NCBI GenBank assembly: GCA_023228285.1
Contig: JALOBM010000001.1
Coordinates: 104,374-168,373, forward strand
DNA length: 64,000 nucleotides
Direction of reading: 5' to 3'
Origin: Candidatus Cloacimonadota bacterium
GTDB taxonomy: Bacteria; Cloacimonadota; Cloacimonadia; Cloacimonadales; Cloacimonadaceae
Below the pieces are notes generated by a model. The model had not been told where the DNA came from and searched no databases. It saw nothing but the letters and a program-made list of their open reading frames with translations. Below are positions 1 through 7,903 of the stretch, in pieces (position 1 is the stretch's first letter; each line of letters opens with the position of its first letter). Position numbers and translations under genes: made by a program.

Positions 1-1
1 C

Positions 2-1075
2 AAATATATGCACTTTGTAGATAATACAAAGTTTTCCATCATCGATACAGATGTGATCATCCACCAAACTCCGGGCGGAATGCTTTCGAACCTGGTAAAT
101 CAATTGCGCCAGATGGACGCACTGGATAAGTTGGAAGATGTGTTTGAAGAGATTCCCAAAGTACGTAAGGACTTGGGACAGATTCCGCTGGTGACCCCTA
201 CCAGTCAGATAGTGGGTATCCAGAGTGTGAACAATGCACTGTTTGATACCAAAGACGGTGAATACTCACGCATCACAGAGCAGGTGAAGGATCTCTGCTA
301 CGGCCTGTATGGCAAAACCACATTACCGATCGATAAGGACTTGCAAACCAGAGCGCTAAAGGGCTATCCCAAAGGTGAGAAGCCCATCACAGTGCGCCCC
401 GGCGATGTTATACCTCCGGCGATGGAGCAAGTGAAAAAAGAAACCGAAGGCTTGGCTAAAAACCTTGATGATCAGCTGATTGTAGCTCTTTATAACATAA
501 CTGGGAAGAAATTCCTGCGCATCAAATACGGAATGGATCCCATGCCGGAAGAGATGAAAGCCAGAACCCTGGAAGAGGTGGAAGCCGAGCAGGAATTGAT
601 ATCCAAAGCCAAAGCCGGGCAAGTGATGGTAAAACCGGAAGCTCCGGCAAAACCGGAAGATGCGCGTCAGTTCGACGTCTTTGTGGATGGTAGCTACTAT
701 CTGGTGGAAGTTGCGGAAAAAGGTGGAACACCGAGAGTGATTTCCAGCCGACCAGCCGCTCCTGTGGCTGCACCTAAACCAGTATCTGCACCTGCTCCCG
801 TTGCTTCTCCCGCACCTGCCCCTGCTGCAAAGACTGCCGCTCCAGTCGTTCCAGGCGGAGAGTCCATCGATGCGCCTATGCCCGGTATGCTGGTGAAGTA
901 CGAGAAACAAGTGGGAGAAAAGGTAAAGCGTGGCGAGACCGTGTTGGTATTGGAGGCTATGAAGATGTATAACAACATCCCCTCACCGGTGGATGGAACC
1001 ATCAGTGCGGCTCCGCTGTCTGCCGGAACAAATGTAAGTAAAGGCGATGTCTTGGCCGTGATAACAGCCGATTAA
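2..1075 (+). CDS. Biotin-dependent carboxyltransferase alpha subunit (OadA/PycB type), 5' truncated by the window
   Basis: C-terminal part of a pyruvate/oxaloacetate carboxyltransferase with its biotin carrier domain. The frame is open to the window edge. The first visible residues match the middle of OadA/PycB proteins (VIIHQTPGGMLSNL, RKDLGQIPLVTPTSQIVG), so the ATG at 8 is internal and the true start lies upstream. After the conserved carboxyltransferase tail comes an Ala/Pro-rich linker (about residues 247-277) and a biotinyl domain with the EAMKM motif; the biotinylated lysine is encoded near 962. The family moves CO2 between carboxybiotin and pyruvate or oxaloacetate, either in a Na+-pumping decarboxylase or a two-subunit pyruvate carboxylase. 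Which one applies cannot be decided without the neighbouring subunits. The pyr genes follow 12 bp downstream. Confidence 0.9.
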   Translation, partial: KYMHFVDNTKFSIIDTDVIIHQTPGGMLSNLVNQLRQMDALDKLEDVFEEIPKVRKDLGQIPLVTPTSQIVGIQSVNNALFDTKDGEYSRITEQVKDLCYGLYGKTTLPIDKDLQTRALKGYPKGEKPITVRPGDVIPPAMEQVKKETEGLAKNLDDQLIVALYNITGKKFLRIKYGMDPMPEEMKARTLEEVEAEQELISKAKAGQVMVKPEAPAKPEDARQFDVFVDGSYYLVEVAEKGGTPRVISSRPAAPVAAPKPVSAPAPVASPAPAPAAKTAAPVVPGGESIDAPMPGMLVKYEKQVGEKVKRGETVLVLEAMKMYNNIPSPVDGTISAAPLSAGTNVSKGDVLAVITAD

Positions 1076-1087
1076 GGAGTATTTGCA

Positions 1088-1624
1088 ATGCAATTTAAAA
1101 GCCAGATCATGGACAGCGCTCAGATGAAGCGCTCTATTCAGCGTATGGCACATGAGATCATCGAGCAAAACCGGGGCTTGGAAAAGATCCGCCTGGTTGG
1201 CATCCGCTCTCGTGGAGTCCCATTGGCAAATCAGCTTTCAGATTACCTAAAGCTCATCTCCAATCAGGAAGTGCCTGTGGGAGTCCTGGATATCACCCTG
1301 TATAGGGACGATCTTTCCACCATTGCCCATCAACCGGTAATCAAGGGCTCTCAACTGGATTTCGAGATCGAAGACGCCATTGTGGTGCTGGTGGACGATG
1401 TGCTCTTTACCGGAAGAACTGTACGTGCCGCCATCGATGCCTTGATGGATTTTGGGCGTCCGCGGAATATTCAACTGGCAGTGCTCATCGATAGAGGACA
1501 CCGTGAATTGCCCATCAAAGCAGATTATGTGGGCAAAAACGTGCCTACTTCCAAAGAGGAAATCATCAAAGTAGCTCTCCATGAGATCGATGGAGAAGAT
1601 AGTGTCAAAATCGTTTTGGCTTAA
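1088..1624 (+). CDS. pyrR: PyrR, pyrimidine operon regulator / uracil phosphoribosyltransferase
   Basis: 178 residues, the normal PyrR length. The PRPP-binding motif [16 protein letters not shown] lies at residues 99-114, and SRGVPLA near residue 41 matches the family. The start is supported by AAGGAG just upstream (1074-1079). PyrR binds pyr mRNA to promote termination and can also convert uracil plus PRPP to UMP. I see no convincing PyrR-binding attenuator hairpin in the short gap to the preceding gene, so local control of this operon is unproven. The gene overlaps the start of pyrF, so the two are probably translationally coupled. Confidence 0.93.
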   Translation: MQFKSQIMDSAQMKRSIQRMAHEIIEQNRGLEKIRLVGIRSRGVPLANQLSDYLKLISNQEVPVGVLDITLYRDDLSTIAHQPVIKGSQLDFEIEDAIVVLVDDVLFTGRTVRAAIDALMDFGRPRNIQLAVLIDRGHRELPIKADYVGKNVPTSKEEIIKVALHEIDGEDSVKIVLA

Positions 1625-2396
1625 GTATCAGAACCGTTATCAAGAGCTGGGAAGCCATGTCTGCGTAGGCTTGGACTCCCGGCTCGATTTGCTGCCTCCT
1701 TGCTTGCAGAAGGCGGATAATCCGATCTGGCACTTCAATCGTGCCATCATCGATGCTACAGCGGACTATGCCACGGCATACAAACCCAATCTTGCCTTCT
1801 ATCTGGCTGACGGCATCCGGGGGCTGGAAGCCTTGTATAAAACTGTGAGCTATATTCCCTCGCAGATCCCCGTGATTCTGGATTGTAAAGTGGGCGATAT
1901 CGGCAGTACCATGCAAGGCTATGTAGAGGCGTTTTTCAAAGATATCAAGGTGGATGCCATCACTATCAATCCTTTGATGGGCAAAGATGTGCTTTTGCCT
2001 CTGCTGGAACATGAGGGCAGCTTTGCCTTTGCGCTGGCGCTCACATCAAACCCAAGTGCGGATGATTTCTTTCATAAAGCCGATATGAGACACAAAGTGG
2101 CATCGTGGCTGGCGGATTTTGATGAAAGCAGGTTGGGTGCAGTGGTGGGAGCTACTCAAGTGTCCCATCTGCAAGAAATGAGAATGATGATGCCGGGCAG
2201 GCTTTTTTTGATCCCCGGAGTAGGTGCGCAGGGAGGCGATTTGGATGCAGTACTACGGTATGCCATCGATAGTCCTGCAGATCCACGGATTCTCATCAAT
2301 AGTTCCCGCGGTATCATCTTTGCTTCCCGGGATACGGATTTCGCAACTGTGGCAGGTATGAAAGCCAAAGAACTCTATAGGGCGTGTAAGGGCTGA
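1581..2396 (+). CDS. pyrF: Orotidine 5'-phosphate decarboxylase, type 2
   Basis: Decarboxylates OMP to UMP, the last step of de novo pyrimidine synthesis. The catalytic Asp-Lys-Asp signature appears as [11 protein letters not shown], with D101, K103 and D106 counted from the first ATG. Other family segments are [11 protein letters not shown] near the N-terminus and [12 protein letters not shown] near the C-terminus. At 271 residues it fits the longer type 2 subfamily. The longest start overlaps pyrR by 44 nt; an ATG at 1590 would shorten the overlap, and neither has a strong Shine-Dalgarno. It follows pyrR in one transcription unit. Confidence 0.92.
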   Translation: MRSMEKIVSKSFWLKYQNRYQELGSHVCVGLDSRLDLLPPCLQKADNPIWHFNRAIIDATADYATAYKPNLAFYLADGIRGLEALYKTVSYIPSQIPVILDCKVGDIGSTMQGYVEAFFKDIKVDAITINPLMGKDVLLPLLEHEGSFAFALALTSNPSADDFFHKADMRHKVASWLADFDESRLGAVVGATQVSHLQEMRMMMPGRLFLIPGVGAQGGDLDAVLRYAIDSPADPRILINSSRGIIFASRDTDFATVAGMKAKELYRACKG

Positions 2397-2975
2397 GCAC
2401 GACAACAAGATATACAGATTGTATCGACATATTTGCATATATTGTCTTGCAGTAAAATGCGTTGGAAAATCGAAGAAGTCCACCGTCATTTGAAACAAGT
2501 CTAAGGCTGGGAAAGTATACAATTAACATCATATATAAGTTTACAAACCATGAATCCGATTCTTTTGCTTACAATGTGTTTCCTGTACTCATTGAAGAGG
2601 TTCGCACATAAGTACTTGCTGGCATTCCCTGCCATTATGAAGTATAGAAACAAAACTTGGAAGAAGATATACGACTTTGTCTATTATCGCCTGTCAGAGC
2701 TCGTCACTCGATGCTTCTGCTCAGTTTCCAGATTCAATATGAATCCCTATAAGGGAAAATGGCACGAAGAAAACCAGCTTATTGTATCCTGTTTTACAAC
2801 CGGGGGATGTGAGAGTAGATAATAGTTCTTGACATATTTATTCAAAGACTATCTTTAGATTTATTGTGTGTCTGGCTCTGGATATTGTGGCGTTAAAGGG
2901 TCGTGGATTCACATGTACGATTTGTTATGACGCATTGCCAAAGACACAAAAATGCACAGATCACAAGGATGTTCA
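2397..2975. other. Intergenic region, no convincing gene
   Basis: About 580 bp of A/T-rich sequence between pyrF and the exported-protein cluster. A 90-codon open frame at 2550-2822 has no Shine-Dalgarno and a translation with no protein-like pattern, so I do not call it. The only signal I can support is a possible promoter near 2829. The region may contain decayed sequence. Confidence 0.5.
2829..2855 (+). promoter_or_regulatory. Possible sigma-70-type promoter for the 3-7.2 kb cluster
   Basis: A perfect TTGACA at 2829-2834 is followed 15 bp later by TATCTT at 2850-2855. It sits about 120 bp upstream of the first gene of the exported-protein cluster. The spacing is short and the -10 is weak, so this is a pattern match only. 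Confidence 0.35.
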
Positions 2976-4082
2976 ATGAAGAAATTCTGTCTGATTTTAC
3001 TGGTTATTGTGTTGAGCCAGGCTGCGTTTGCACAGAATCAAGTGCGATACGCTGGATTTAGCTTTAGTGGAGATTATGCCAATATCCCTCAAAGATACAA
3101 ATATACTCATCAGTTGTTTGCACAAAAGGATTCCTCCGGTCTTTCCGTATTGGAACAAGAATTCTTTAGAATGTTTGAACAAAACAAGGTCTTTGGTAAC
3201 TTCGAATTAGTCTTCACGAATATTGATACCAGACTGGCAATGACTATCACTCTATTGCGAGAGAACGTAGATTTTGAGCAGATCGGAGAGTATGTAAAGC
3301 TGATCTACAATCTGGGTTTCTCATTGAATATTCTGGATTATGATGAGATGCGAGTAATTCAATCTTATCCTGTGAAAGTGGCGTATCTGGATATCATTGA
3401 AGGTTCTGAAGACGATATTTTGCAGACCCGCATCATAAACACGATTCACGAGATAATCCAGAAACAGGTGATAAACGGTCTTAGCCGGCGTGTAGCTGAA
3501 GTATATCTCGCACAGAGCGGCACTTTATCGATGAAAGTGAGTGATATAACATTCAGCGACGATGTTTTGCATCAGATCACAGACAGCGGGCAGAATGAAG
3601 CTAGTTATGCTGCCCTGATCGCCAATCAAGCAACAGAAGCTTTAGCGTTTGATCTCAATGTGTCCATGTTACCCTATTCCAGGGATTATGCCGGGCAAAA
3701 GATGGCACTCTCCTTCTCTGACGCTGAAATGCAGAATTTCAGTATCCCTGCTGCCAGCTACGATCTGGCCATCCATGTGGATAAGTTCTATAAAGCTTTG
3801 CATTCGGAAAAAAACACTGAAAGAGTGTATGTATATGGGGCTTATACCAACGTGAAGATCTATGATGCTGAATTAGGTGATGTGTATTGGAACAATGAGG
3901 TGAAGCATGGAGCGGCAAAGCTGACGGTAAAGAATCAGGTCGTGGACGATTTTGCCAATTTCAATGAAGTTTTGTTAACCGCTGTTACAAAAACAATGAT
4001 TGATACTTTTAAGGCAGATAAGGAACTCATGAGAGACAAAAAAGGAAAAAAAGGAGTGATAAAAAGATGTCAAAACTTCTGA
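2976..4082 (+). CDS. Exported protein of unknown function, first of a four-gene cluster
   Basis: 368 residues. I do not recognise the family. The ATG at 2976 is chosen over an upstream in-frame ATG at 2952 because it follows AAGGA (2965-2969) and begins a clear signal peptide: MKK, a hydrophobic core, then a FAQ cleavage site near residue 20. The mature part has no obvious catalytic motif or transmembrane segment; it is a mixed alpha/beta sequence ending in a Lys-rich tail. It overlaps the next gene by 16 nt. All four genes of the cluster encode exported products, suggesting a shared periplasmic or outer-membrane role, which is inference. Confidence 0.8.
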   Translation: MKKFCLILLVIVLSQAAFAQNQVRYAGFSFSGDYANIPQRYKYTHQLFAQKDSSGLSVLEQEFFRMFEQNKVFGNFELVFTNIDTRLAMTITLLRENVDFEQIGEYVKLIYNLGFSLNILDYDEMRVIQSYPVKVAYLDIIEGSEDDILQTRIINTIHEIIQKQVINGLSRRVAEVYLAQSGTLSMKVSDITFSDDVLHQITDSGQNEASYAALIANQATEALAFDLNVSMLPYSRDYAGQKMALSFSDAEMQNFSIPAASYDLAIHVDKFYKALHSEKNTERVYVYGAYTNVKIYDAELGDVYWNNEVKHGAAKLTVKNQVVDDFANFNEVLLTAVTKTMIDTFKADKELMRDKKGKKGVIKRCQNF

Positions 4083-5458
4083 AGAACATCTTCATCTGTG
4101 TGCTTCTATCATTTGTGATAAACAGTATGTATGCCATTACCAAAGTAAAGGTGAAGGGAGAAACGGATATCCGGAAAAAGAAACCCTCCATAGAAGAAAT
4201 CAATAGGGTTTTTGAAAATGGCAAAGAGCAAGCCATCAAAAAATGGGCTGCGACTCTTGAATCCCAACGCCTGCAACTGATCAATTCACTCCTCCCCGAG
4301 ATAATGGATAATCTCAATATATATATTCTGGAAGTAACGCAATTGAATGAAGGGGAATTGGTGAACGGCAAGTGGCAGATGAACTTGGAAGTATCCATCA
4401 ACGATGCTCAGATTGATCTTTTGGCGAATCAACGATCTCAATCCAGCAGACAACTGCAGCAGGATACGTACCTTAGCTTTATCTATGTGGCACGGGAGGT
4501 AAGTGCGGTGGAAGCTTTTGACGATACTGTGAACAGAACTGCCGCCAGCTCCTCTTCACATAGCTATAATGCCTCCAGCGATAATGACCGCGTTCAGCAC
4601 AGCAAGATAAGCGGCAACACCGACATCGTTACTACTACGCAAGGGCATGGCTCTTCCGATACTCGCGTTATCCAGCAAACAGACACTGCGGCAGCAACCT
4701 TGAAAACGCATGACGATGCTGCTGTGTCTGGAAGCGTACATTATCAAGACGATAATGCAGCCTTGTCTGTAACCTCGAGCAGTTCTACATCCTTGGACAA
4801 AATGCATAGTTCATCCGACACGGTACAGGATACAAATGTAAACAGCCAATTTGAAAATAGAACAGACACCAATATCAACACCAGCGGAAATATTGTGACC
4901 ACTACTGTTTACAGAAACAGCTCCAAGGGCAATACGGATAGTGCTACTCTCTCGACATTCCAATCCTCAGGATCGGTGGTAAAAAGCAGCCAGGGTATTA
5001 TCTATCGGGTCTTCAATCCACAGGAGATAGATTCCAAGGTAACGGAGATCTTCAATAAAGCGGGAATTGATGTGGTGCCGGCTTATGAAGCGGATATCAC
5101 TCCGGAGCAGCTAGCATTTGACTTTGCTTCCATCGGAGAAGTGGCCAGTTCAACTCAGAAAGAAGCTACCGATCTGGCTCGTGATGCCGGCTTGGATTTT
5201 CTCGCAATAGGTCTCTTGGATCTGGGACAGGAAGAGATTGATCCAGTAACGGGTCAATACAAAATCTACGCTAAAGTAAACAGCTACATCATGGATCTCA
5301 GAAAGCGTTTTGCCACCAAGATCTGCAGTGTGGGTCCGGTACAGTTTAGCGGATTGGGCGAAAACCCAACCGTGGCAAAGACAAACGCTCTCATCGAAGC
5401 ATCTACAAAAGCATCCCAAGATCTTGTGGATCAGCTACGAGTCAAAATGGGGATGTAG
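4067..5458 (+). CDS. Exported protein with a Ser/Thr/Asp-rich low-complexity middle region
   Basis: 463 residues; family not recognised. A signal peptide occupies about residues 1-23. Residues 30-150 form an alpha/beta domain beginning VKVKGETDIRKKK. Residues about 152-308 are a striking low-complexity stretch of Ser, Thr, Asp and Asn, likely a disordered linker. Residues 310-463 form a second domain (YRVFNPQEIDSKVTEIF and DLARDAGLDFLAIGLL) reminiscent of the repeated alpha/beta modules in CsgG/FlgT/LPP20-like envelope proteins, though I cannot assign it firmly. AAGGAG precedes the ATG at 4067. It overlaps the previous gene, and the next starts 19 bp after it. Confidence 0.8.
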   Translation: MSKLLKNIFICVLLSFVINSMYAITKVKVKGETDIRKKKPSIEEINRVFENGKEQAIKKWAATLESQRLQLINSLLPEIMDNLNIYILEVTQLNEGELVNGKWQMNLEVSINDAQIDLLANQRSQSSRQLQQDTYLSFIYVAREVSAVEAFDDTVNRTAASSSSHSYNASSDNDRVQHSKISGNTDIVTTTQGHGSSDTRVIQQTDTAAATLKTHDDAAVSGSVHYQDDNAALSVTSSSSTSLDKMHSSSDTVQDTNVNSQFENRTDTNINTSGNIVTTTVYRNSSKGNTDSATLSTFQSSGSVVKSSQGIIYRVFNPQEIDSKVTEIFNKAGIDVVPAYEADITPEQLAFDFASIGEVASSTQKEATDLARDAGLDFLAIGLLDLGQEEIDPVTGQYKIYAKVNSYIMDLRKRFATKICSVGPVQFSGLGENPTVAKTNALIEASTKASQDLVDQLRVKMGM

Positions 5459-5477
5459 TATAAAAAAGGAGAGAACA

Positions 5478-6188
5478 ATGAAAAAAATCATTGTAAGTCT
5501 GGTTATGGTAATAATTGTCTTCGGGGCATTTGCCAAAAAGAAAAAAGACACGGCTGAATTCCAGTTGATTCTGGATGATTCCCAGTTTGAAACAGAGGAA
5601 GCACAGATAGCTTATGCAAATAGTATTTCTGGAGATGTGCTTACTATTCTTCCGAGTTTGTATGCGTCTGTGGCATCAATGGGCAAGGATTTTACGCCTA
5701 TCATGGTAGAGTTTCAATCCGCCAAAGAAGATATAGCATATGCTAATGAAATCATGTTGCAAGCTCTGGATCTCAGAAAAGACGTAGTGGCTGCACAGGC
5801 AGCAACAGATGCAGCAGCAGCGGGCAATGCAGGGCAAGTAATGACGGAAAAATCTGCTGAAGCCGAAGCCAGATTACAGGAAATGGCAGACAACAAGACT
5901 GAACTTAGTGAGCTACAAAAAGCCTGGATGAAAGCCGGATTAATGCGCATGGGTTCAGCAGTGATCAGGGAAACTGCGCTGGTGGTAGCGGTGAAACAAT
6001 ATACCGATAATTCCAAATCCCTGAAGGGAATAGCAAAAACAAAAGAAGCCAAAAATCTTGCTGCGGCAGCTTCTATGGCGGCAGAAATCCCTACAATGCT
6101 CTCTCAACAGGGCAATACCCTGAAAAATTTGCTAGCGATAGCCTCGGTAAACAATATCGAAGTGCCAGCAGAAATAAAACTACCATGA
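5478..6188 (+). CDS. Small exported helical protein, third gene of the cluster
   Basis: 236 residues from the ATG at 5478, which follows AAAAAAGGAGAG and starts a signal peptide (MKKIIVSLVMVIIVFGAFA). A longer open frame beginning at 5310 overlaps the preceding gene and has no support. The mature protein is Ala-rich and predicted by eye to be almost all alpha-helical, with heptad-like stretches around residues 75-150. No catalytic motif is visible. Its place between two exported proteins suggests a partner in the same envelope complex. Confidence 0.78.
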   Translation: MKKIIVSLVMVIIVFGAFAKKKKDTAEFQLILDDSQFETEEAQIAYANSISGDVLTILPSLYASVASMGKDFTPIMVEFQSAKEDIAYANEIMLQALDLRKDVVAAQAATDAAAAGNAGQVMTEKSAEAEARLQEMADNKTELSELQKAWMKAGLMRMGSAVIRETALVVAVKQYTDNSKSLKGIAKTKEAKNLAAAASMAAEIPTMLSQQGNTLKNLLAIASVNNIEVPAEIKLP

Positions 6189-6200
6189 TCTAAAAACATA

Positions 6201-6225
6201 CGGGGAGGGGGCAATCCTCTCCCCG
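6201..6225 (+). other. Intergenic hairpin inside the exported-protein cluster
   Basis: CGGGGAGGGG and CCTCTCCCCG flank a short AT-containing loop and form a stable stem. There is no T tract, so it is not a typical intrinsic terminator. It lies between the third and fourth genes of the cluster and could stabilise or differentially process the transcript. Confidence 0.45.
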
Positions 6226-6246
6226 CAATGATTGAGGCACGACATC

Positions 6247-7230
6247 ATGAAAAAATGTATGCTAAATTTAGTACTTATATCGGTTTTGATTTTGCCCGCA
6301 CTTGCCATAACCAACAAACCACCAGAATGGATTGCTGCTCCCTCAAAGTATTATCCTCAGGATTTATATGCCACAGCATACGGAACAGGAAAGACCGCCG
6401 AAGCAGCAAAAGCAAACGCCCTGTCAAGTCTCTCAGGATTCCTTGAGACCAGAATATCTTCTGGGCTCAGGGTTACTGAAGAAGCTATGGAACAACGGGA
6501 TGCAAAAAAAACTACCAACAAGTACAGCCAGCATGTTTCTTCTGATGTAAGAACCTACACTGTGGGCAGTCTTCAATTTGCTGAGATCAAGGAAAGCTGG
6601 TACGATGAATCTGCTCACCTGTGGCATGCATTGGCGGCCATAGAAAGGGATAAGGTGCTGACCCATTACAGTAGCATAATCGACAACAACGAACAACTAA
6701 TAATGCTCAAAATGGAAGCTCGCGATCAACTTCCGGATACGATCAAAAATTATATTCAAGCTCAGTATTTATTCCAGGAAAACAAAACGAACTACTTTTA
6801 TTATAACGCTTTTACCACTTCAGTGACTCAGAACCGATATCCCAGCATCAGGGAAGACTACATCCTGCAGGAAATCCAAAGAGCAAAACAACAGATGCCC
6901 CTATCAATAATAGTTCGAAACGATTACGATCTGCAGATAGAGAATGAATTGAAACAGACTTTAAAAGAGCATGATTTCAGCCTTGCTCCGGAATCAAATT
7001 ATCGATTGATCGTTGATATAGAGCTTCGGGAATCCCGAGAGATGAACAAACAGCACTTCGTAAATTTGGCAGCTACTTTGATGTTGATGTATAAAGATAC
7101 AGAACTCTTCAGGGTATCTGCATCGGCAAATCAGGGCGATAGAAATGAAAGTGGAGCATTGAAACGCAGCAGTAAAGTCCTTGCACGTAAACTAAGCACC
7201 GAAGTACTCCACGCCTTCGGACAGCAATAG
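6247..7230 (+). CDS. LPP20-like exported protein
   Basis: 327 residues from the ATG at 6247, preceded by GAGG (6234-6237). A signal peptide covers about residues 1-20, with no lipobox cysteine. The N-terminal mature region (PPEWIAAP, then YATAYGTGKTAEAAKANALSSL) matches the LPP20 family pattern of a Pro-Trp segment, a G-x-G turn and an Ala-rich helix. LPP20-like proteins are envelope proteins of uncertain function. The remaining 200 residues contain a second alpha/beta part (LIVDIELRES). It ends the cluster and converges with the minus-strand tRNA operon. Confidence 0.82.
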   Translation: MKKCMLNLVLISVLILPALAITNKPPEWIAAPSKYYPQDLYATAYGTGKTAEAAKANALSSLSGFLETRISSGLRVTEEAMEQRDAKKTTNKYSQHVSSDVRTYTVGSLQFAEIKESWYDESAHLWHALAAIERDKVLTHYSSIIDNNEQLIMLKMEARDQLPDTIKNYIQAQYLFQENKTNYFYYNAFTTSVTQNRYPSIREDYILQEIQRAKQQMPLSIIVRNDYDLQIENELKQTLKEHDFSLAPESNYRLIVDIELRESREMNKQHFVNLAATLMLMYKDTELFRVSASANQGDRNESGALKRSSKVLARKLSTEVLHAFGQQ

Positions 7231-7243
7231 TATCCCCCATACG

Positions 7244-7267
7244 AAAAAACCCGGCTGAAACCGGGTT
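7244..7267 (-). terminator. Intrinsic terminator of the tRNA operon
   Basis: Read on the minus strand, AACCCGG and CCGGGTT form a perfect 7-bp stem with a 6-nt loop, followed directly by six T residues (complement of 7244-7249). It lies 9 bp beyond the last tRNA. Confidence 0.85.
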
Positions 7268-7275
7268 AAGGCAAA

Positions 7276-7349
7276 TGGCTGGGATGGAAGGATTTGAACC
7301 CTCACATACGGATCCAGAGTCCGCTGTCCTACCATTAGACGACATCCCA
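7276..7349 (-). tRNA. tRNA-Gln(CTG)
   Basis: Minus-strand cloverleaf with acceptor TGGGATG/CATCCCA, D-arm GTCTAATGGTAGGAC, anticodon loop CTCTGGA giving anticodon CTG, and T-arm GGGTTCAAATCC. The discriminator is G and CCA is encoded. Length is 74 nt including CCA. Confidence 0.96.
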
Positions 7350-7358
7350 ACAATAAAG

Positions 7359-7433
7359 TGGCTGGGCAGGGAGGATTCGAACCCCCGTATGGCAGGACCA
7401 AAACCTGCTGCCTTACCGCTTGGCGACTGCCCA
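7359..7433 (-). tRNA. tRNA-Gln(TTG)
   Basis: Minus-strand cloverleaf with acceptor TGGGCAG/CTGCCCA, anticodon stem GCAGG/CCTGC and loop TTTTGGT giving anticodon TTG, T-arm GGGTTCGAATCC, discriminator G and encoded CCA. Length is 75 nt. It is paired with the tRNA-Gln(CTG) immediately downstream. Confidence 0.96.
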
Positions 7434-7446
7434 ACTCGAAGATATG

Positions 7447-7538
7447 TGGCGGAGAGGCAGGGATTCGAACCCTGGGTAGGCTTTTGACCTACACACGCTT
7501 AGCAGGCGTGCACCTTCAGCCAGCTCGGTCACCTCTCC
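7447..7538 (-). tRNA. tRNA-Ser(GCT)
   Basis: Minus-strand class II tRNA with acceptor GGAGAGG/CCTCTCC, anticodon stem CACGC/GCGTG with loop CTGCTAA giving anticodon GCT, a long variable arm (GTAGGTCAAAAGCCTAC) and encoded GCCA at the 3' end. Length is 92 nt. Confidence 0.96.
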
Positions 7539-7578
7539 TGGCACAAATTATCTATATATCAATTACACTTCTATACTC

Positions 7579-7664
7579 TGGCGGAGGATGAGGGATTCGA
7601 ACCCCCATGGGCAGAACCCGGCGGTTTTCAAGACCGCTGCCTTACCAATTAGGACTAATCCTCC
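7579..7664 (-). tRNA. tRNA-Ser(TGA)
   Basis: Minus-strand class II tRNA with acceptor GGAGGAT/ATCCTCC, anticodon arm CGGTCTTGAAAACCG giving anticodon TGA, a variable arm GGGTTCTGCCC, T-arm GGGTTCGAATCCC and encoded GCCA. Length is 86 nt. It is the promoter-proximal gene of the four-tRNA operon. Confidence 0.96.
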
Positions 7665-7671
7665 ATATGTT

Positions 7672-7705
7672 TAATCCAAAAATTATGCGTCCGGCTTTCT
7701 GTCAA
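7672..7705 (-). promoter_or_regulatory. Possible promoter of the tRNA operon
   Basis: On the minus strand a perfect TTGACA (complement of 7700-7705) lies 35 bp upstream of the first tRNA. The best downstream -10-like hexamer, GGATTA, is 22 bp away and CATAAT is only 12 bp away. The -35 element is convincing and the -10 is not. Confidence 0.4.
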
Positions 7706-7903
7706 GTATTTTCGCTTGGCTTGCATTCCTCATTTTATATGAGGAATATTATCAACAGATGATAAAGAATGGATGTTAATCATCTGGGAGCCATCAATCC
7801 TGGACATATCCACATATAAATGAAGTTCATCCAAAGCTTTTTTCTTGACTGAATATCCTTTGGCACAAAAACTTGGAATCTATGTTAATTATGGGAGAAA
7901 ATG

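Noticed and set aside
356..910. Long minus-strand open frames opposite oadA and many other genes
   Set aside because: They are opposite-strand shadows of well-supported genes, with Cys/His/Arg-rich translations and no start signals.
2550..2822. 90-codon open frame after pyrF
   Set aside because: No ribosome-binding site, a composition unlike the neighbouring proteins, and no recognisable pattern in the translation.
7861..7877. Sigma-54-like promoter (TGGCAC ... CTTGG) upstream of the vWA gene
   Set aside because: The invariant GG and GC must be exactly 10 bp apart; here the second element reads TTGG and is shifted by one base, with no GC at the required position.
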